Assembly: GCA_022511205.1 (NCBI GenBank)
Contig: JAFLRY010000003.1
Span: forward strand, 18,577 to 82,576
Source: Eubacterium sp.
GTDB lineage: Bacteria > Bacillota > Clostridia > Oscillospirales > Acutalibacteraceae
Length of the DNA: 64,000 nt
Direction: 5' to 3'
The translations under genes were made by a program, and so were the position numbers. Numbering within the stretch: position 1 is the stretch's first letter; each line of letters opens with the position of its first letter. The notes beneath the pieces are model-generated. The model was not told the DNA's origin. It saw nothing but the letters and a program-made list of their open reading frames with translations, and searched no databases. This document shows, in pieces, positions 32,427 to 41,172 of the stretch.

Positions 32427-33932
32427 ATGAAACAAAAAGGCAGAATAATACTTACTTCGGTTTTAACGGCGCTGTCCGTTTTGATCACCCTGGGGCTTTG
32501 CGCCGTGCGTGTGGGCTTCGTTTTCGTAGATCATCTTGTTTTTGACGGCTTTTGCTATATCCTTTGGGCGCTTTTCATCGTAAATACGATCGTTCTGTTT
32601 TTCCAGCTCAGGGGCAGCATACTTGATAATAAGCTTTATAACAAAATCGTTTTAATAATCAATATCGTTTTAGAAGTTGTGAATATCGCCTGTATCGCGG
32701 CATTTCTCATTATCGGCAATGATGATTTAGTCGATTATCTTTACGTGTCCTTCGAAACGCTGCCGTATCTCGCCGCGTTTTACGCGCTTCTGTTCTTCAC
32801 GCTGATCCTGCCCATAAGCCATAAGCTTCTGCATAAGATCACTGCTTGCGTTGTTGCCGCGGCTATCGTTATCAGCGCTGTTGCGTTCCTTTTTCCCGCA
32901 GGCGGCTTTGATTTTGAGGCAGCGCCCGCCGTGTTTGATACAGGAGACGGCTATCACATCGTTTTCGCCACCAACAGAGATTCCGTTGGCTATGTTAAAC
33001 TCGGCAATGAAATATTGTGGGACACCTATGCCGGGCGCAAGGAATCATCAAGAATCCATAGCATTGAGGTTTCCTACGAAGCGCTTGATAACAATGAATA
33101 TTCTATCGGAGCGGCTCGCGCTATCGAGGATATCGCTTACGGCGGTCATCTCGGCAAGGAGATAACGCTTAACGCGGGGGTATTCACGCCCTGCCCCGAG
33201 GACGATTTTGATATGACCTGTATTACAGATAATCACAGTTGCCGTCCCGATTGGGAAGCTATAGGCGCTGATGCGGATATTTACGTATTCCTCGGCGATA
33301 TCTCCAGCGGTGTATACGCCATTAACAGTATTATTGATAACCTGATCGCTCCCGCGGGCAAGGTCAGCGGCGGCGTGAAGCCTGTTATCTATACACTCGG
33401 AAATCACGATCACAGAGGAAGCTACGTTCAGGCTCTGCTTGATTCCCTCGATTTCGGCGATTATTACTATCGTTTGAACGTGGGCAAATATAACTTTACC
33501 GTCCTTGATTCCGGCGAAGATAAAGAGGACGAAAACTACGAATATGCGGGCTACAACGCTTTCGCGCCGTATTTCGCTCAGCAGATCGAATGGGCAAAAA
33601 CGCTTCAAAAGGAGAGCGGCTACAACGTTATCATAACCCACTCGCCGTCTATCTATTTTGAGCCGGACGGTCAGCCCACCCCGATGGCGGAGATCATGCG
33701 CAATCTCGGCGAGGAATTCGTCATTTGCGGTCATCATCACAGTGCCGAATATGTCAGCGTTGAGAATAGCATAACGGGTATCGCCACCTACATCTGTGGC
33801 GCAAAGGCCGATTCTCACGAGATCGTTTACACGAGAATGCATTTTAATGGCGGTATTATAGATATTAAGAGCCAAAATACAAAGGGTGAAATAATCAACA
33901 CCCATCAATTTCAGCTTACCCTCGCCGAATAA
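32427..33932 (+). CDS. Membrane-bound calcineurin-like phosphoesterase
   Basis: A 501-residue protein. Four or five N-terminal membrane helices (to about 155) precede an extracytoplasmic metallophosphatase domain with the dinuclear metal motifs TDNHS, FLGDISSG, LGNHDHRG, IITHSP and ICGHHHS. The substrate is unknown; family members act on nucleotides, phosphoproteins or lipid phosphates. The preceding gene encodes a small membrane protein in the same unit. Confidence 0.88.
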   Translation: MKQKGRIILTSVLTALSVLITLGLCAVRVGFVFVDHLVFDGFCYILWALFIVNTIVLFFQLRGSILDNKLYNKIVLIINIVLEVVNIACIAAFLIIGNDDLVDYLYVSFETLPYLAAFYALLFFTLILPISHKLLHKITACVVAAAIVISAVAFLFPAGGFDFEAAPAVFDTGDGYHIVFATNRDSVGYVKLGNEILWDTYAGRKESSRIHSIEVSYEALDNNEYSIGAARAIEDIAYGGHLGKEITLNAGVFTPCPEDDFDMTCITDNHSCRPDWEAIGADADIYVFLGDISSGVYAINSIIDNLIAPAGKVSGGVKPVIYTLGNHDHRGSYVQALLDSLDFGDYYYRLNVGKYNFTVLDSGEDKEDENYEYAGYNAFAPYFAQQIEWAKTLQKESGYNVIITHSPSIYFEPDGQPTPMAEIMRNLGEEFVICGHHHSAEYVSVENSITGIATYICGAKADSHEIVYTRMHFNGGIIDIKSQNTKGEIINTHQFQLTLAE

Positions 33933-33944
33933 TTGAGCGTAAAA

Positions 33945-33978
33945 TAAAAAGGCAGTTCATCCGAATTGCCTTTTTATT
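33945..33978 (+). terminator. Terminator of the phosphoesterase operon
   Basis: The stem AAAAAGGCAGTTC/GAATTGCCTTTTT with one G-U pair is flanked by A- and T-rich runs. Confidence 0.85.
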
Positions 33979-34013
33979 TTGCTCATTGCAGGGAATATGA
34001 TGGCTTTTGAGTT

Positions 34014-34412
34014 TTACCAAAGCGGAGCGCCGGAAGCAATATAGAGCCTTGTATGCGGTATTTCAATGAAATGATCCACGAAAATCTTTTCGCGAATGAA
34101 ATCTTTTGTCGTTTCGTCACAAATAACGAAATTTCCGGTAACCGCAGAGCGCTGAAATGTTTGAAGCTCCACCATTTTTTCGAGCGTGCTTATTTTGGAG
34201 GAATTTATTATTATAACCTCGTTTAAACGGAGGTCTTCCGTGTCTTCAACAACCTCTTCGCACAGTTGATCAAAGCTGTTATTCCTGTCAATAATAACAT
34301 AGCGTACGGCTTGAGATACAGTAAGGTACGCAAATATGCTGAATAAATCAGTATAATATTTCTTATCATCATACCCATCCTTGATATTGGTGTAAACGGC
34401 GCAAAATTGCAT
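34014..34412 (-). CDS. Unknown protein downstream of a structured leader RNA
   Basis: A 132-residue soluble protein starting MQFCAVYTNIKDG. The start is chosen because GAAAGGAG lies 8 nt before this ATG; a longer frame would run through two hairpins. The sequence AVYT...YVIIDRNNS...LNEVIIINSSKISTLEKM faintly follows the order of a serine-recombinase N-terminal fold (strand, Arg, strand), but the catalytic Ser context is missing, so this is not claimed. It is preceded on its own strand by a predicted structured RNA and two terminator-like hairpins. Confidence 0.65.
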   Translation of the reverse strand: MQFCAVYTNIKDGYDDKKYYTDLFSIFAYLTVSQAVRYVIIDRNNSFDQLCEEVVEDTEDLRLNEVIIINSSKISTLEKMVELQTFQRSAVTGNFVICDETTKDFIREKIFVDHFIEIPHTRLYIASGAPLW

Positions 34413-34428
34413 AGTAAAAACTCCTTTC

Positions 34429-34456
34429 AAAAAGGTGCGCAGCAGCGCTACCCACC
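34429..34456 (-). terminator. Second terminator-like hairpin, adjoining an RBS
   Basis: On the minus strand GGTGGGTAGC, a GCT loop and GCTGCGCACC form a stem with one mismatch and one G-U pair, followed by TTTTT. GAAAGGAG, the RBS of the gene starting at 34412, follows at once. Confidence 0.6.
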
Positions 34457-34459
34457 GAA

Positions 34460-34628
34460 AATAAAAAAGCGCGCAGCCGAAGCTACGCGCCGAAAAACGC
34501 ATAGCTCTTGGTTGCCCAACCAATTAAATACTGTATAGACAAAGTATACGTTTTTTAGAGCATGCGTTTTTACACAATAGTAAAAACGTATACTACGCCT
34601 AAAATCGAACATATTTAATTAATTGGGC
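34460..34628 (-). ncRNA. Predicted structured RNA or leader, ~169 nt
   Basis: A sigma-A-like promoter predicts a start at about 34628. The first 17 nt (complement of 34612-34628) can pair with the complement of 34514-34530 (15 Watson-Crick plus two G-U pairs). Inside, 34582-34594 pairs perfectly with 34543-34555 (13 bp). A competing 9-bp hairpin (34565-34573 with 34580-34588) uses part of the same strand. The transcript ends at a 9-bp stem (one mismatch) with a UUCG loop and T6 (34463-34490). It may be an independent small RNA or an attenuator for the gene at 34412. No known RNA family was recognised. Confidence 0.6.
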
Positions 34629-34634
34629 ATATTC

Positions 34635-34663
34635 AGTTTATCATACAAGGATTTTTAAGTCAA
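34635..34663 (-). promoter_or_regulatory. Sigma-A-like promoter of the structured RNA
   Basis: On the minus strand TTGACT (34663-34658), a 17-bp spacer and TAAACT (34640-34635). The predicted start coincides with the first base of the closing helix. Confidence 0.6.
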
Positions 34664-34672
34664 TAAAAAAAT

Positions 34673-34700
34673 AAAAAGCAGAGCGGCTGCTCTGCTTTTT
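34673..34700 (-). terminator. Terminator of the GH78-like gene
   Basis: The stem GCAGAGC/GCTCTGC with a 4-nt loop is flanked by A5 and T5. It directly follows the stop at 34703 on the minus strand. Confidence 0.88.
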
Positions 34701-34702
34701 AT

Positions 34703-36631
34703 TTAGCTGCAAATTATTGAAAAATCGCCCGTATCCGCCAATTCCTCAAAAAGTATGATTATCGGCGCGGTGGACCAGGGGTGGAAAAGGCTGGTGTTCC
34801 ATTTGCCGTCCTTACTCCACGCTTCAAAGCAGGTTGTTGCGCCCTCATGAATCATATTGTACCAGCTGTTTGGCGATTTGGAAACGATAGCGTTATACGC
34901 TTCTTGCTTTCTGCCCGCGTTGCAGAGGGCCTTCAGATAAAAATATGCCATATACGTTCCGCAGCGCATACCTTTTGTGATTAGAAAATCTGCAATTTTT
35001 TCTTTGTATTCCTCTGGGCAGATATCGAAAGCCAGAGGAAGCATATTAGAATGGATTGCCGAGTGTATGCTTGCTTCGCTGTCCGTATAAAGCTGAGTTT
35101 CTTCGTTGAAAAACGCCGCGTTAAAGCTTTCTTTCAGCGCCTTCGATTCGTTTTCAAAGGGGATATTCAGCTCTTTTTTTATTCTTTCGGTGCTTTGAAC
35201 GCTTGAAATATAAAAGGCATTTATAACGTTATGACGCCCGGCGCAGATGGGGTCGCTTAAATCAAAATCGTAATTATCCCTTGCGTTTTCGGGCCAGTCA
35301 ACGAGATTCCATTGAGTATTAACTTCGTTCAGCAGACCGTCACCGGCGGCAAATTTTGCGAAATAATTGCATATATATTCACACACGGGCAGCATTTTAT
35401 GCAAAAAATCCCTATCCTTCGTGTAGCCGTAATACCGCCAAAGGATAAGCGGAAAGAGTAGGGAATAATCAGCGATTCTTTGCTTGTGGGCGCAGGGGGA
35501 GACGGCTAAAATTTCGCCGCTGAATTTGATTGATTGCGCCGCGTTTTCAATCGCCTTTTTCAGCATTCTATAGTCTTTTGTTAATATTAAATGAGAAAAG
35601 CCCGAGATGAAAACGTCACCAAGATATTGCCCCTTTTCCCTCGTTGGGCAATCAACGAAAACCTCCTGCGTGCCGTATTTTACCGTGTTTTTGCAAAGGT
35701 CAAACACAGCCTTTAAAGCTTCATCATTCGTTTCGATTTCCGCTGAGTTTTCGGGAAACGGGTAATGCCTTACGAGAAGCTCTGCGCTGTCAATTTCAAC
35801 GCCCTTATCGGCGATGATTTCAGCGTAGCGGAAGGCTTTGTAATCGAACTGCTCAATAAGGTTTTCGCCTTTGTCTAATATGCAGGTTTCCTCGTAATCA
35901 CAGTTGCAGCGCATTTTGTATCTGGGCCTGCCGTTTTCCTCAAGCTCCTCGGCACAGCGGATAATTATTTTCTTGCCCGCCGTATCGCTTCTCGCTTTTA
36001 TGCTGAGATTTCCCGCGTATTCCTGCTTGAAATCGTAAAAGTATTTGTTGTCAGAAACGATTGGCTCAACGCTCACGGGATAGACCTCAAGGGCAGGGAA
36101 GGGTTCTGCGCAAAATTCGTATTCCTTTTTGGCTTCAACGCAGACTTTGTATTCGCTGGCTTTGATACGCAAATCTCTATCCTCTAAAAATGCAGTATCA
36201 TAGCCGACAGTGCGCGTTGAGATAAAGCTGTTGTCCACGCAATAAATCCAGCTTTCGTCTGTGCCGAAGGCGAATTCTCCGTTGAAAAATATATCGGCGA
36301 TCATACCCTGCTTGCCGTCTCCGCTGACGAAAACGCGATTGATAAGGCCTTGATAATAAACGGTTACCTCGATAAGATTTTCGCCTGTTTTGAGATATTT
36401 TGTTATATCATACTGATTGTAATTGTAAGCGAAATCATATCCCGGCGCGGGTCCCTGACCAACGTATTTTCCGTTAATATATAGCTTGTAGTAATCGTCC
36501 GCGGTGATCTTAATTGCAGCGCTTGGAATATCCTTTAAAACGAACGCCTTTTTCACTTTCATATAAAAATTCTTGATATCAGTATTTCCGCCGCAAAATT
36601 CCTGCGCTTTGATCCATTTGCCGTTAAACAC
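34703..36631 (-). CDS. GH78-like glycosidase (alpha-L-rhamnosidase superfamily)
   Basis: A 642-residue protein with an N-terminal beta-sandwich (INGKYVGQGPAPGYDFAYNYNQYDITKYL), a central linker and an (alpha/alpha)6 barrel. The segment QEVFVDCPTREKGQYLGDVFIS near residue 320 matches the DCPxRxE...GD signature of bacterial rhamnosidases. There is no signal peptide. The start is GTG with GGCGGTG upstream. It is divergent from a beta-glucuronidase, suggesting joint use of plant or host glycosides. It could act on another alpha-sugar, since GH78-like proteins are diverse. Confidence 0.85.
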   Translation of the reverse strand: MFNGKWIKAQEFCGGNTDIKNFYMKVKKAFVLKDIPSAAIKITADDYYKLYINGKYVGQGPAPGYDFAYNYNQYDITKYLKTGENLIEVTVYYQGLINRVFVSGDGKQGMIADIFFNGEFAFGTDESWIYCVDNSFISTRTVGYDTAFLEDRDLRIKASEYKVCVEAKKEYEFCAEPFPALEVYPVSVEPIVSDNKYFYDFKQEYAGNLSIKARSDTAGKKIIIRCAEELEENGRPRYKMRCNCDYEETCILDKGENLIEQFDYKAFRYAEIIADKGVEIDSAELLVRHYPFPENSAEIETNDEALKAVFDLCKNTVKYGTQEVFVDCPTREKGQYLGDVFISGFSHLILTKDYRMLKKAIENAAQSIKFSGEILAVSPCAHKQRIADYSLLFPLILWRYYGYTKDRDFLHKMLPVCEYICNYFAKFAAGDGLLNEVNTQWNLVDWPENARDNYDFDLSDPICAGRHNVINAFYISSVQSTERIKKELNIPFENESKALKESFNAAFFNEETQLYTDSEASIHSAIHSNMLPLAFDICPEEYKEKIADFLITKGMRCGTYMAYFYLKALCNAGRKQEAYNAIVSKSPNSWYNMIHEGATTCFEAWSKDGKWNTSLFHPWSTAPIIILFEELADTGDFSIICS

Positions 36632-36746
36632 GTTGTCACCGCCTTTCTTTTCTAATATATCATAGTGGTTATTTTATTTCAAATAATTGTAAATATTTTT
36701 AATATGTGTTATTCTATTAAATATTAAATTATAAGGCGGAAAAGCA

Positions 36747-38552
36747 ATGCTCTATCCACAGATGAATGAAAAAAGATTTTTAACTGATTTGAACGGCATA
36801 TGGGATTTTTGCCTCGGCGGTGAGGAATTTGAAGAAAAATTTATGACCGCTCCCATCGGGAATCCCGAGAAAATATACGTTCCCGCTTCGTATAACGATC
36901 AAAAGGCGGATATCCGTTTCCGCGATCATTACGGCTTCGTGTATTATCAAAGGTATTTCAGCGTTCCCAAAGGTCTTGAAAATAACCGAATGGTTATCCG
37001 CTTCGGCGCGGTAACGCATAATTGTGTTGTGTATGTTAACGGCAAAGAGGTAACGAGGCACACGGGCGGTTTTCTGCCCTTTGAAGCCGAGCTTGACAGT
37101 GCTTTACTGAAAGAGAAAAATCTGCTGAGCGTTGCCGTGGATAACAGGATAGACCTTTCCACACTCCCGGTTGGCAACGAGAACAACACCGCTATGTTCG
37201 CGGACGGACTGCCGAATTTTGAGAGCGTGCGCAAGACTGTATTGAAGAAAAAGAATTATCCCAATTTCGATTTCTTCAACTATTGCGGTATAAACCGCCC
37301 CGTTAAGCTATATACCACGCCGAAGGAATACATAAAAGACGTTTACGTTGATACGAAAATTTCGGGCGAAAACGCAAATGTTAAGGTAAGCGCCGAGCTT
37401 GTAGGAGAGGGAACAGCCACCGTTTCTATCCTTGACAAACAGGGCAACGAAATCATTTCAAATAAAGAAATCAACGAAGAATTTATAATAGGAAACGTAA
37501 ACCTCTGGCAACCGAATAATGCATATTTATACACTGCTAAAATCACCTTTGGTGATGATTGCTACTATCAAAAATTCGGCGTGCGGGAAATTGAAATCAC
37601 GGGCGACAAATTCCTTATAAACGGCAGACCTTTCTATTTCAAGGGCTTCGGTAAGCACGAGGATAGCGAGATCCACGGCAGGGGAATCGACGAGGCGCTG
37701 AACGTTAAGGATATTGCCCTGATGAAATGGATCGGCGCGAATTCTTTCAGGACTTCCCACTATCCCTATTCAGAGGAAATGCTGAATCTTTGCGACGAGG
37801 AGGGAATCGTGGTTATCGGCGAAGCTCCCGCGGTGGGGCTAAGCTTTCCCGAAGCACATGGAGAGCTTCTTGACAAGCTCAATGCGAGAGCGAATCACCA
37901 TAAACAGGTGATAGAGGATATGATCGCAAGGGATAAAAACCACCCCTGCATAGTTGCGTGGTCACTTGCCAATGAACCCGATACCGCGGGCAGTCCTGAC
38001 AGGGCTCTTGATTATTTCAAACCACTTTACGAGCTTGCCCACGAGTGCGATCCCCAAAGCAGACCCGTTACGGTTGTAGTTTGCAACAACGATTACGTTA
38101 AGGACAAGGTTGCGCCCTTCGTTGATCTTATCTGTATAAACCGCTACTACGGCTGGTATATTTTCGGCGGCGATCTTAACGCGGCGGAGCAGGCGATGAC
38201 GGTTGAAATGGATTATTTCGCGCAATTCGGCAAGCCGCTGATGATAACGGAATACGGCGCGGATACCGTGGCGGGCGTTCACAATGCCGTACCCAATATG
38301 TTCAGCGAGGAATTCCAAGTGGAATACTACAATACGGTGAATTCCGTGCTGGATAAGTATGATTTCGTAGTGGGGGAACAGGCGTGGAACTTTGCCGATT
38401 TTGCTACGATTCAGGGTACTTTACGAGTGGACGGCAACAAAAAGGGCATTTTCACCAGAGACAGACGCCCAAAGCTTGCGGCGCATTATTTTAGGAATCG
38501 CTGGAGCAAAATCCCGGATTTTAACTATAAAAACGATAATAAAGGAGAATAA
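36747..38552 (+). CDS. uidA: Beta-glucuronidase (GH2)
   Basis: A 601-residue GH2 enzyme that removes glucuronic acid from conjugates. Catalytic residues align with E. coli GusA: acid/base Glu410 (LANEPD) and nucleophile Glu502 (ITEYGAD). The glucuronate-recognition N-x-K motif is Asn564/Lys566 in DGNKKGIFTRDRRPK, and EQAWNFADF also matches. The active-site loop after EAPAVGL (about 21 residues to the conserved helix) is shorter than in E. coli. There is no signal peptide, so conjugates must be imported. A PAS-domain gene follows by 2 bp. Confidence 0.94.
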   Translation: MLYPQMNEKRFLTDLNGIWDFCLGGEEFEEKFMTAPIGNPEKIYVPASYNDQKADIRFRDHYGFVYYQRYFSVPKGLENNRMVIRFGAVTHNCVVYVNGKEVTRHTGGFLPFEAELDSALLKEKNLLSVAVDNRIDLSTLPVGNENNTAMFADGLPNFESVRKTVLKKKNYPNFDFFNYCGINRPVKLYTTPKEYIKDVYVDTKISGENANVKVSAELVGEGTATVSILDKQGNEIISNKEINEEFIIGNVNLWQPNNAYLYTAKITFGDDCYYQKFGVREIEITGDKFLINGRPFYFKGFGKHEDSEIHGRGIDEALNVKDIALMKWIGANSFRTSHYPYSEEMLNLCDEEGIVVIGEAPAVGLSFPEAHGELLDKLNARANHHKQVIEDMIARDKNHPCIVAWSLANEPDTAGSPDRALDYFKPLYELAHECDPQSRPVTVVVCNNDYVKDKVAPFVDLICINRYYGWYIFGGDLNAAEQAMTVEMDYFAQFGKPLMITEYGADTVAGVHNAVPNMFSEEFQVEYYNTVNSVLDKYDFVVGEQAWNFADFATIQGTLRVDGNKKGIFTRDRRPKLAAHYFRNRWSKIPDFNYKNDNKGE

Positions 38553-38554
38553 AA

Positions 38555-38929
38555 ATGGAGCTTTCACTATTTTTTAAAAGCGTACTTGATGCGGATACAG
38601 CACCCGTAGTGCTTTGCAATTTACAGCACGATATCGTTTATATGAACCCCTGCGCCATAGTGAGTTATGCCTATCGCGGCGGCGCTGAGCTGATCGGCAA
38701 AAGCATTTTTGAATGCCACAACGAAAAGGCAAACGAGATGATAAAAAAGGTAGTTGCGTGGTTTGAGGAGAGCGCCGAGCATAATATCATACATACCTTC
38801 AAAAACAAAAAGGAGAACAAGGACGTGTATATGGTTGCCTTGCGGGATGACGATAAAAACCTCATCGGCTACTACGAAAAGCACGAATACCGGAGCGCGG
38901 AAACAGCCGCATTATATGACTTTAGTTAA
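38555..38929 (+). CDS. Single PAS-domain protein
   Basis: A 124-residue protein consisting almost only of a PAS-like sensor domain: FKSVLDADTAPVVLCNLQHDIVYMNPCA, IGKSIFECHNEKANEMIKKVVAWF and DVYMVALRDDDKNLIGYYEKHE. Stand-alone PAS proteins of this type bind a small ligand or cofactor. It starts 2 bp after the beta-glucuronidase stop with GGAG just upstream, so translation is coupled. This makes a link to glucuronide sensing possible but unproven. Confidence 0.85.
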   Translation: MELSLFFKSVLDADTAPVVLCNLQHDIVYMNPCAIVSYAYRGGAELIGKSIFECHNEKANEMIKKVVAWFEESAEHNIIHTFKNKKENKDVYMVALRDDDKNLIGYYEKHEYRSAETAALYDFS

Positions 38930-39014
38930 CTTAAATTGTTGATATTATTTACTTAGCGAGTGTAAAAGCGTTAGAAATTTTTGCATATTTTATATATACA
39001 ATTTAAAATTATTA

Positions 39015-39023
39015 TGCTATACT
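39015..39023 (+). promoter_or_regulatory. Extended -10 promoter of aspS
   Basis: TGCTATACT is an extended -10 element, with a weak TATACA at the -35 distance. The predicted leader is only about 60 nt, too short for a T-box. Confidence 0.6.
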
Positions 39024-39088
39024 ATTACGGATTTATTGTGGAGAGGTATAATTATTCATAAAACCGCTTCACTGAAAGGGAAAAGCAT

Positions 39089-40843
39089 ATGGCATACAGA
39101 ACACATAACTGCAATGAATTAACTCTAAATGATCTCGGCAAGCAGGTTTCCCTTGCGGGCTGGGTGGATACTATACGCGACCACGGCGGCGTGGCGTTTA
39201 TCGATCTTCGTGACGAATACGGCGTTACGCAGGTGGTAGTCAACGATAGCGACCTCATCAATCATCTCAAAAAGGAAAGCGTTATTTCCGTTAACGGTAC
39301 GGTCGTTAAGCGTGACGAGGAGACTGTCAACACCAAGCTTGCAACGGGTGAGCTGGAGGTCAAGGTAAATGATCTTACCGTTCTCGGCGCATGCACGGAA
39401 AATCTTCCCTTCGAGGTTTCCGAATCAAAGGATACGAGGGAGGACGTTCGCCTTACTTACCGCTTCCTTGATTTAAGAAATAAAAAGGTTCACGACAATA
39501 TCATTTTCAGAAGCAAGGTGGTTGCTTTTCTTCGCCGGAAGATGACGGAGCTTGGCTTTACGGAGATCACTACGCCTATCCTCACCAGCTCATCCCCCGA
39601 GGGCGCGAGAGACTACATCATTCCCAGTCGTAAGCACGAGGGAAAGTTTTACGCTCTGCCCCAAGCTCCCCAGCAGTTTAAACAGCTGCTTATGGTTTCG
39701 GGCTTTGATAAGTATTTCCAGATCGCTCCCTGCTTCCGTGATGAGGACGCGAGAGCGGATCGTTCGCCCGGCGAATTTTATCAGCTTGATTTTGAAATGG
39801 CGTTCGCCACGCAGGAGGACGTTTTCGCCGTAACCGAGAGCGTGCTTTACGATACATTCACGAAATTCGGCGGCGACAAAAAGGTAAGCCCCGCGCCCTT
39901 CGTTCGCATTCCCTATGAAGAGGCTATGCTGAAATACGGAACGGATAAGCCCGATCTTAGAAACCCGCTTATCATTAACGATTTGACCGAATTCTTCTCA
40001 AGAGTTGAATTCAAGGCGTTCAAAGGCAGACCCACCCGCGGAATCGTAGTTCCGAACTGTGCCAAGCAGAGTAACGGCTGGTTTGAGAAACTCACGCAGT
40101 TTGCCCTTGATATCGGTATGAAGGGGCTTGGCTACATCACCGTTATGGAAGACGGCTCTTACAAAGGCCCGATCGATAAATTTTTCACCGATGAACAGAG
40201 AGAAGAGCTCAGAGAAAAGCTTGATCTTAAAGTAGATGACACGCTCTTCTTTATCTGCGATACGCCGAAACGTGTTAATGACTTTGCGGGTCAGATCAGA
40301 ACCGAGATCGCAAAGCGCCTTGATCTTATCGATAAGGACAGATTTGAGCTTTGCTATATCACCGATTTCCCGATGTTTGAAAAGGATGAGGACGGCAAGC
40401 TGATCTTCACCCACAACCCGTTCTCAATGCCCCAGGGCGAAATGGACGCGCTTCTTAATCAGGACCCGCTGGAGATCAAAGCGTATCAGTACGATATCGT
40501 TTGCAACGGCGTTGAGCTTTCCTCAGGCGCAGTCCGCAATCACCGCCCGGACGTTATGGTTAAGGCGTTTGAAATGGCGGGCTACAGCGAGGAGGACGTT
40601 AAGGAGAAATTCGGCGCTCTGTTTAAGGCGTTCCACTACGGCGCTCCGCCTCACGCAGGTATGGCGCCGGGCGTTGACAGAATGATAATGCTCCTTAAGG
40701 ACGAGGAGAATATCCGAGAGGTCATCGCGTTTCCGATGAATTCCAACGCGCAGGATATGCTTCTCGGTGCGCCCAACACGGTTACGGAATTGCAGCTTCG
40801 CGAAACCCACGTCAAGCTTCGCAGACCCGTTCCCGAAAAATAA
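39089..40843 (+). CDS. aspS: Aspartyl-tRNA synthetase, bacterial type
   Basis: A 584-residue class II synthetase with an OB-fold anticodon domain (SLAGWVDTIRDHGGVAFIDLRD), motif 2 (FRDEDARADRSPGEFYQLDFEM), a GAD insertion (about 280-410) and motif 3 (GMAPGVDRMIMLL). It starts an operon with gatCAB. In such genomes AspRS can be non-discriminating and also charge tRNA-Asn with Asp. The sequence alone does not settle that. A short leader and a GGG-type RBS precede the ATG. Confidence 0.95.
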   Translation: MAYRTHNCNELTLNDLGKQVSLAGWVDTIRDHGGVAFIDLRDEYGVTQVVVNDSDLINHLKKESVISVNGTVVKRDEETVNTKLATGELEVKVNDLTVLGACTENLPFEVSESKDTREDVRLTYRFLDLRNKKVHDNIIFRSKVVAFLRRKMTELGFTEITTPILTSSSPEGARDYIIPSRKHEGKFYALPQAPQQFKQLLMVSGFDKYFQIAPCFRDEDARADRSPGEFYQLDFEMAFATQEDVFAVTESVLYDTFTKFGGDKKVSPAPFVRIPYEEAMLKYGTDKPDLRNPLIINDLTEFFSRVEFKAFKGRPTRGIVVPNCAKQSNGWFEKLTQFALDIGMKGLGYITVMEDGSYKGPIDKFFTDEQREELREKLDLKVDDTLFFICDTPKRVNDFAGQIRTEIAKRLDLIDKDRFELCYITDFPMFEKDEDGKLIFTHNPFSMPQGEMDALLNQDPLEIKAYQYDIVCNGVELSSGAVRNHRPDVMVKAFEMAGYSEEDVKEKFGALFKAFHYGAPPHAGMAPGVDRMIMLLKDEENIREVIAFPMNSNAQDMLLGAPNTVTELQLRETHVKLRRPVPEK

Positions 40844-40872
40844 ACTTTAACTTTAAATTTGGAGGCAAAGTA

Positions 40873-41160
40873 ATGCAGATTACTCCCGATTTAATTCAAT
40901 ATCTGGAAGCTCTTGCAAGGATCACCCTGACCGAAGACGAGGAAAAAAAGATCGGCGGGGAATTGCAGGAAATTCTCACCTATATAGATAAGCTCAACGA
41001 GCTTGACACCGAGGGCGTTGAGGCAATGAGCCATTGCTTCCCGCTAAATAACGTGTTCCGCAAGGACGAGGTGAAGGCTTCAATGTCTCCCGATGAGATC
41101 GTAGCCAACGCGCCCGAAAGCCAGGACGGCGCCTTCGTCGTTCCAAAAACCGTTGAATAA
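40873..41160 (+). CDS. gatC: GatC, Asp/Glu-tRNA amidotransferase subunit C
   Basis: A 95-residue GatC, the small subunit that wraps around GatA and stabilises the complex. It has the typical opening ITPDLIQYLEALARITLTEDEEKKI and YIDKLNELDTEGVEAM...HCFPLNNVFRKDEV. TTTGGAGG precedes the ATG. It is 29 bp after aspS and 12 bp before gatA. Confidence 0.94.
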   Translation: MQITPDLIQYLEALARITLTEDEEKKIGGELQEILTYIDKLNELDTEGVEAMSHCFPLNNVFRKDEVKASMSPDEIVANAPESQDGAFVVPKTVE

Positions 41161-41172
41161 GGAGGGCGGAAT

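Noticed and set aside
34014-34412. Degenerate serine recombinase
   Set aside because: Only a weak resemblance in strand order; the catalytic Ser/Arg pattern is not present.
34514-34628. MITE bounded by 17-bp inverted repeats
   Set aside because: Kept only as an alternative. The promoter predicts transcription start exactly at one arm and a terminator follows the other, which fits an RNA better; no target-site duplication was seen.
34460-34628. 6S RNA
   Set aside because: The rod shape is suggestive, but the enclosed part is only about 115 nt and no conserved 6S bubble was recognised, so the name is not used.
38930-39088. T-box riboswitch before aspS
   Set aside because: The gap is about 160 bp, the predicted leader about 60 nt, and no T-box core or terminator hairpin is visible.
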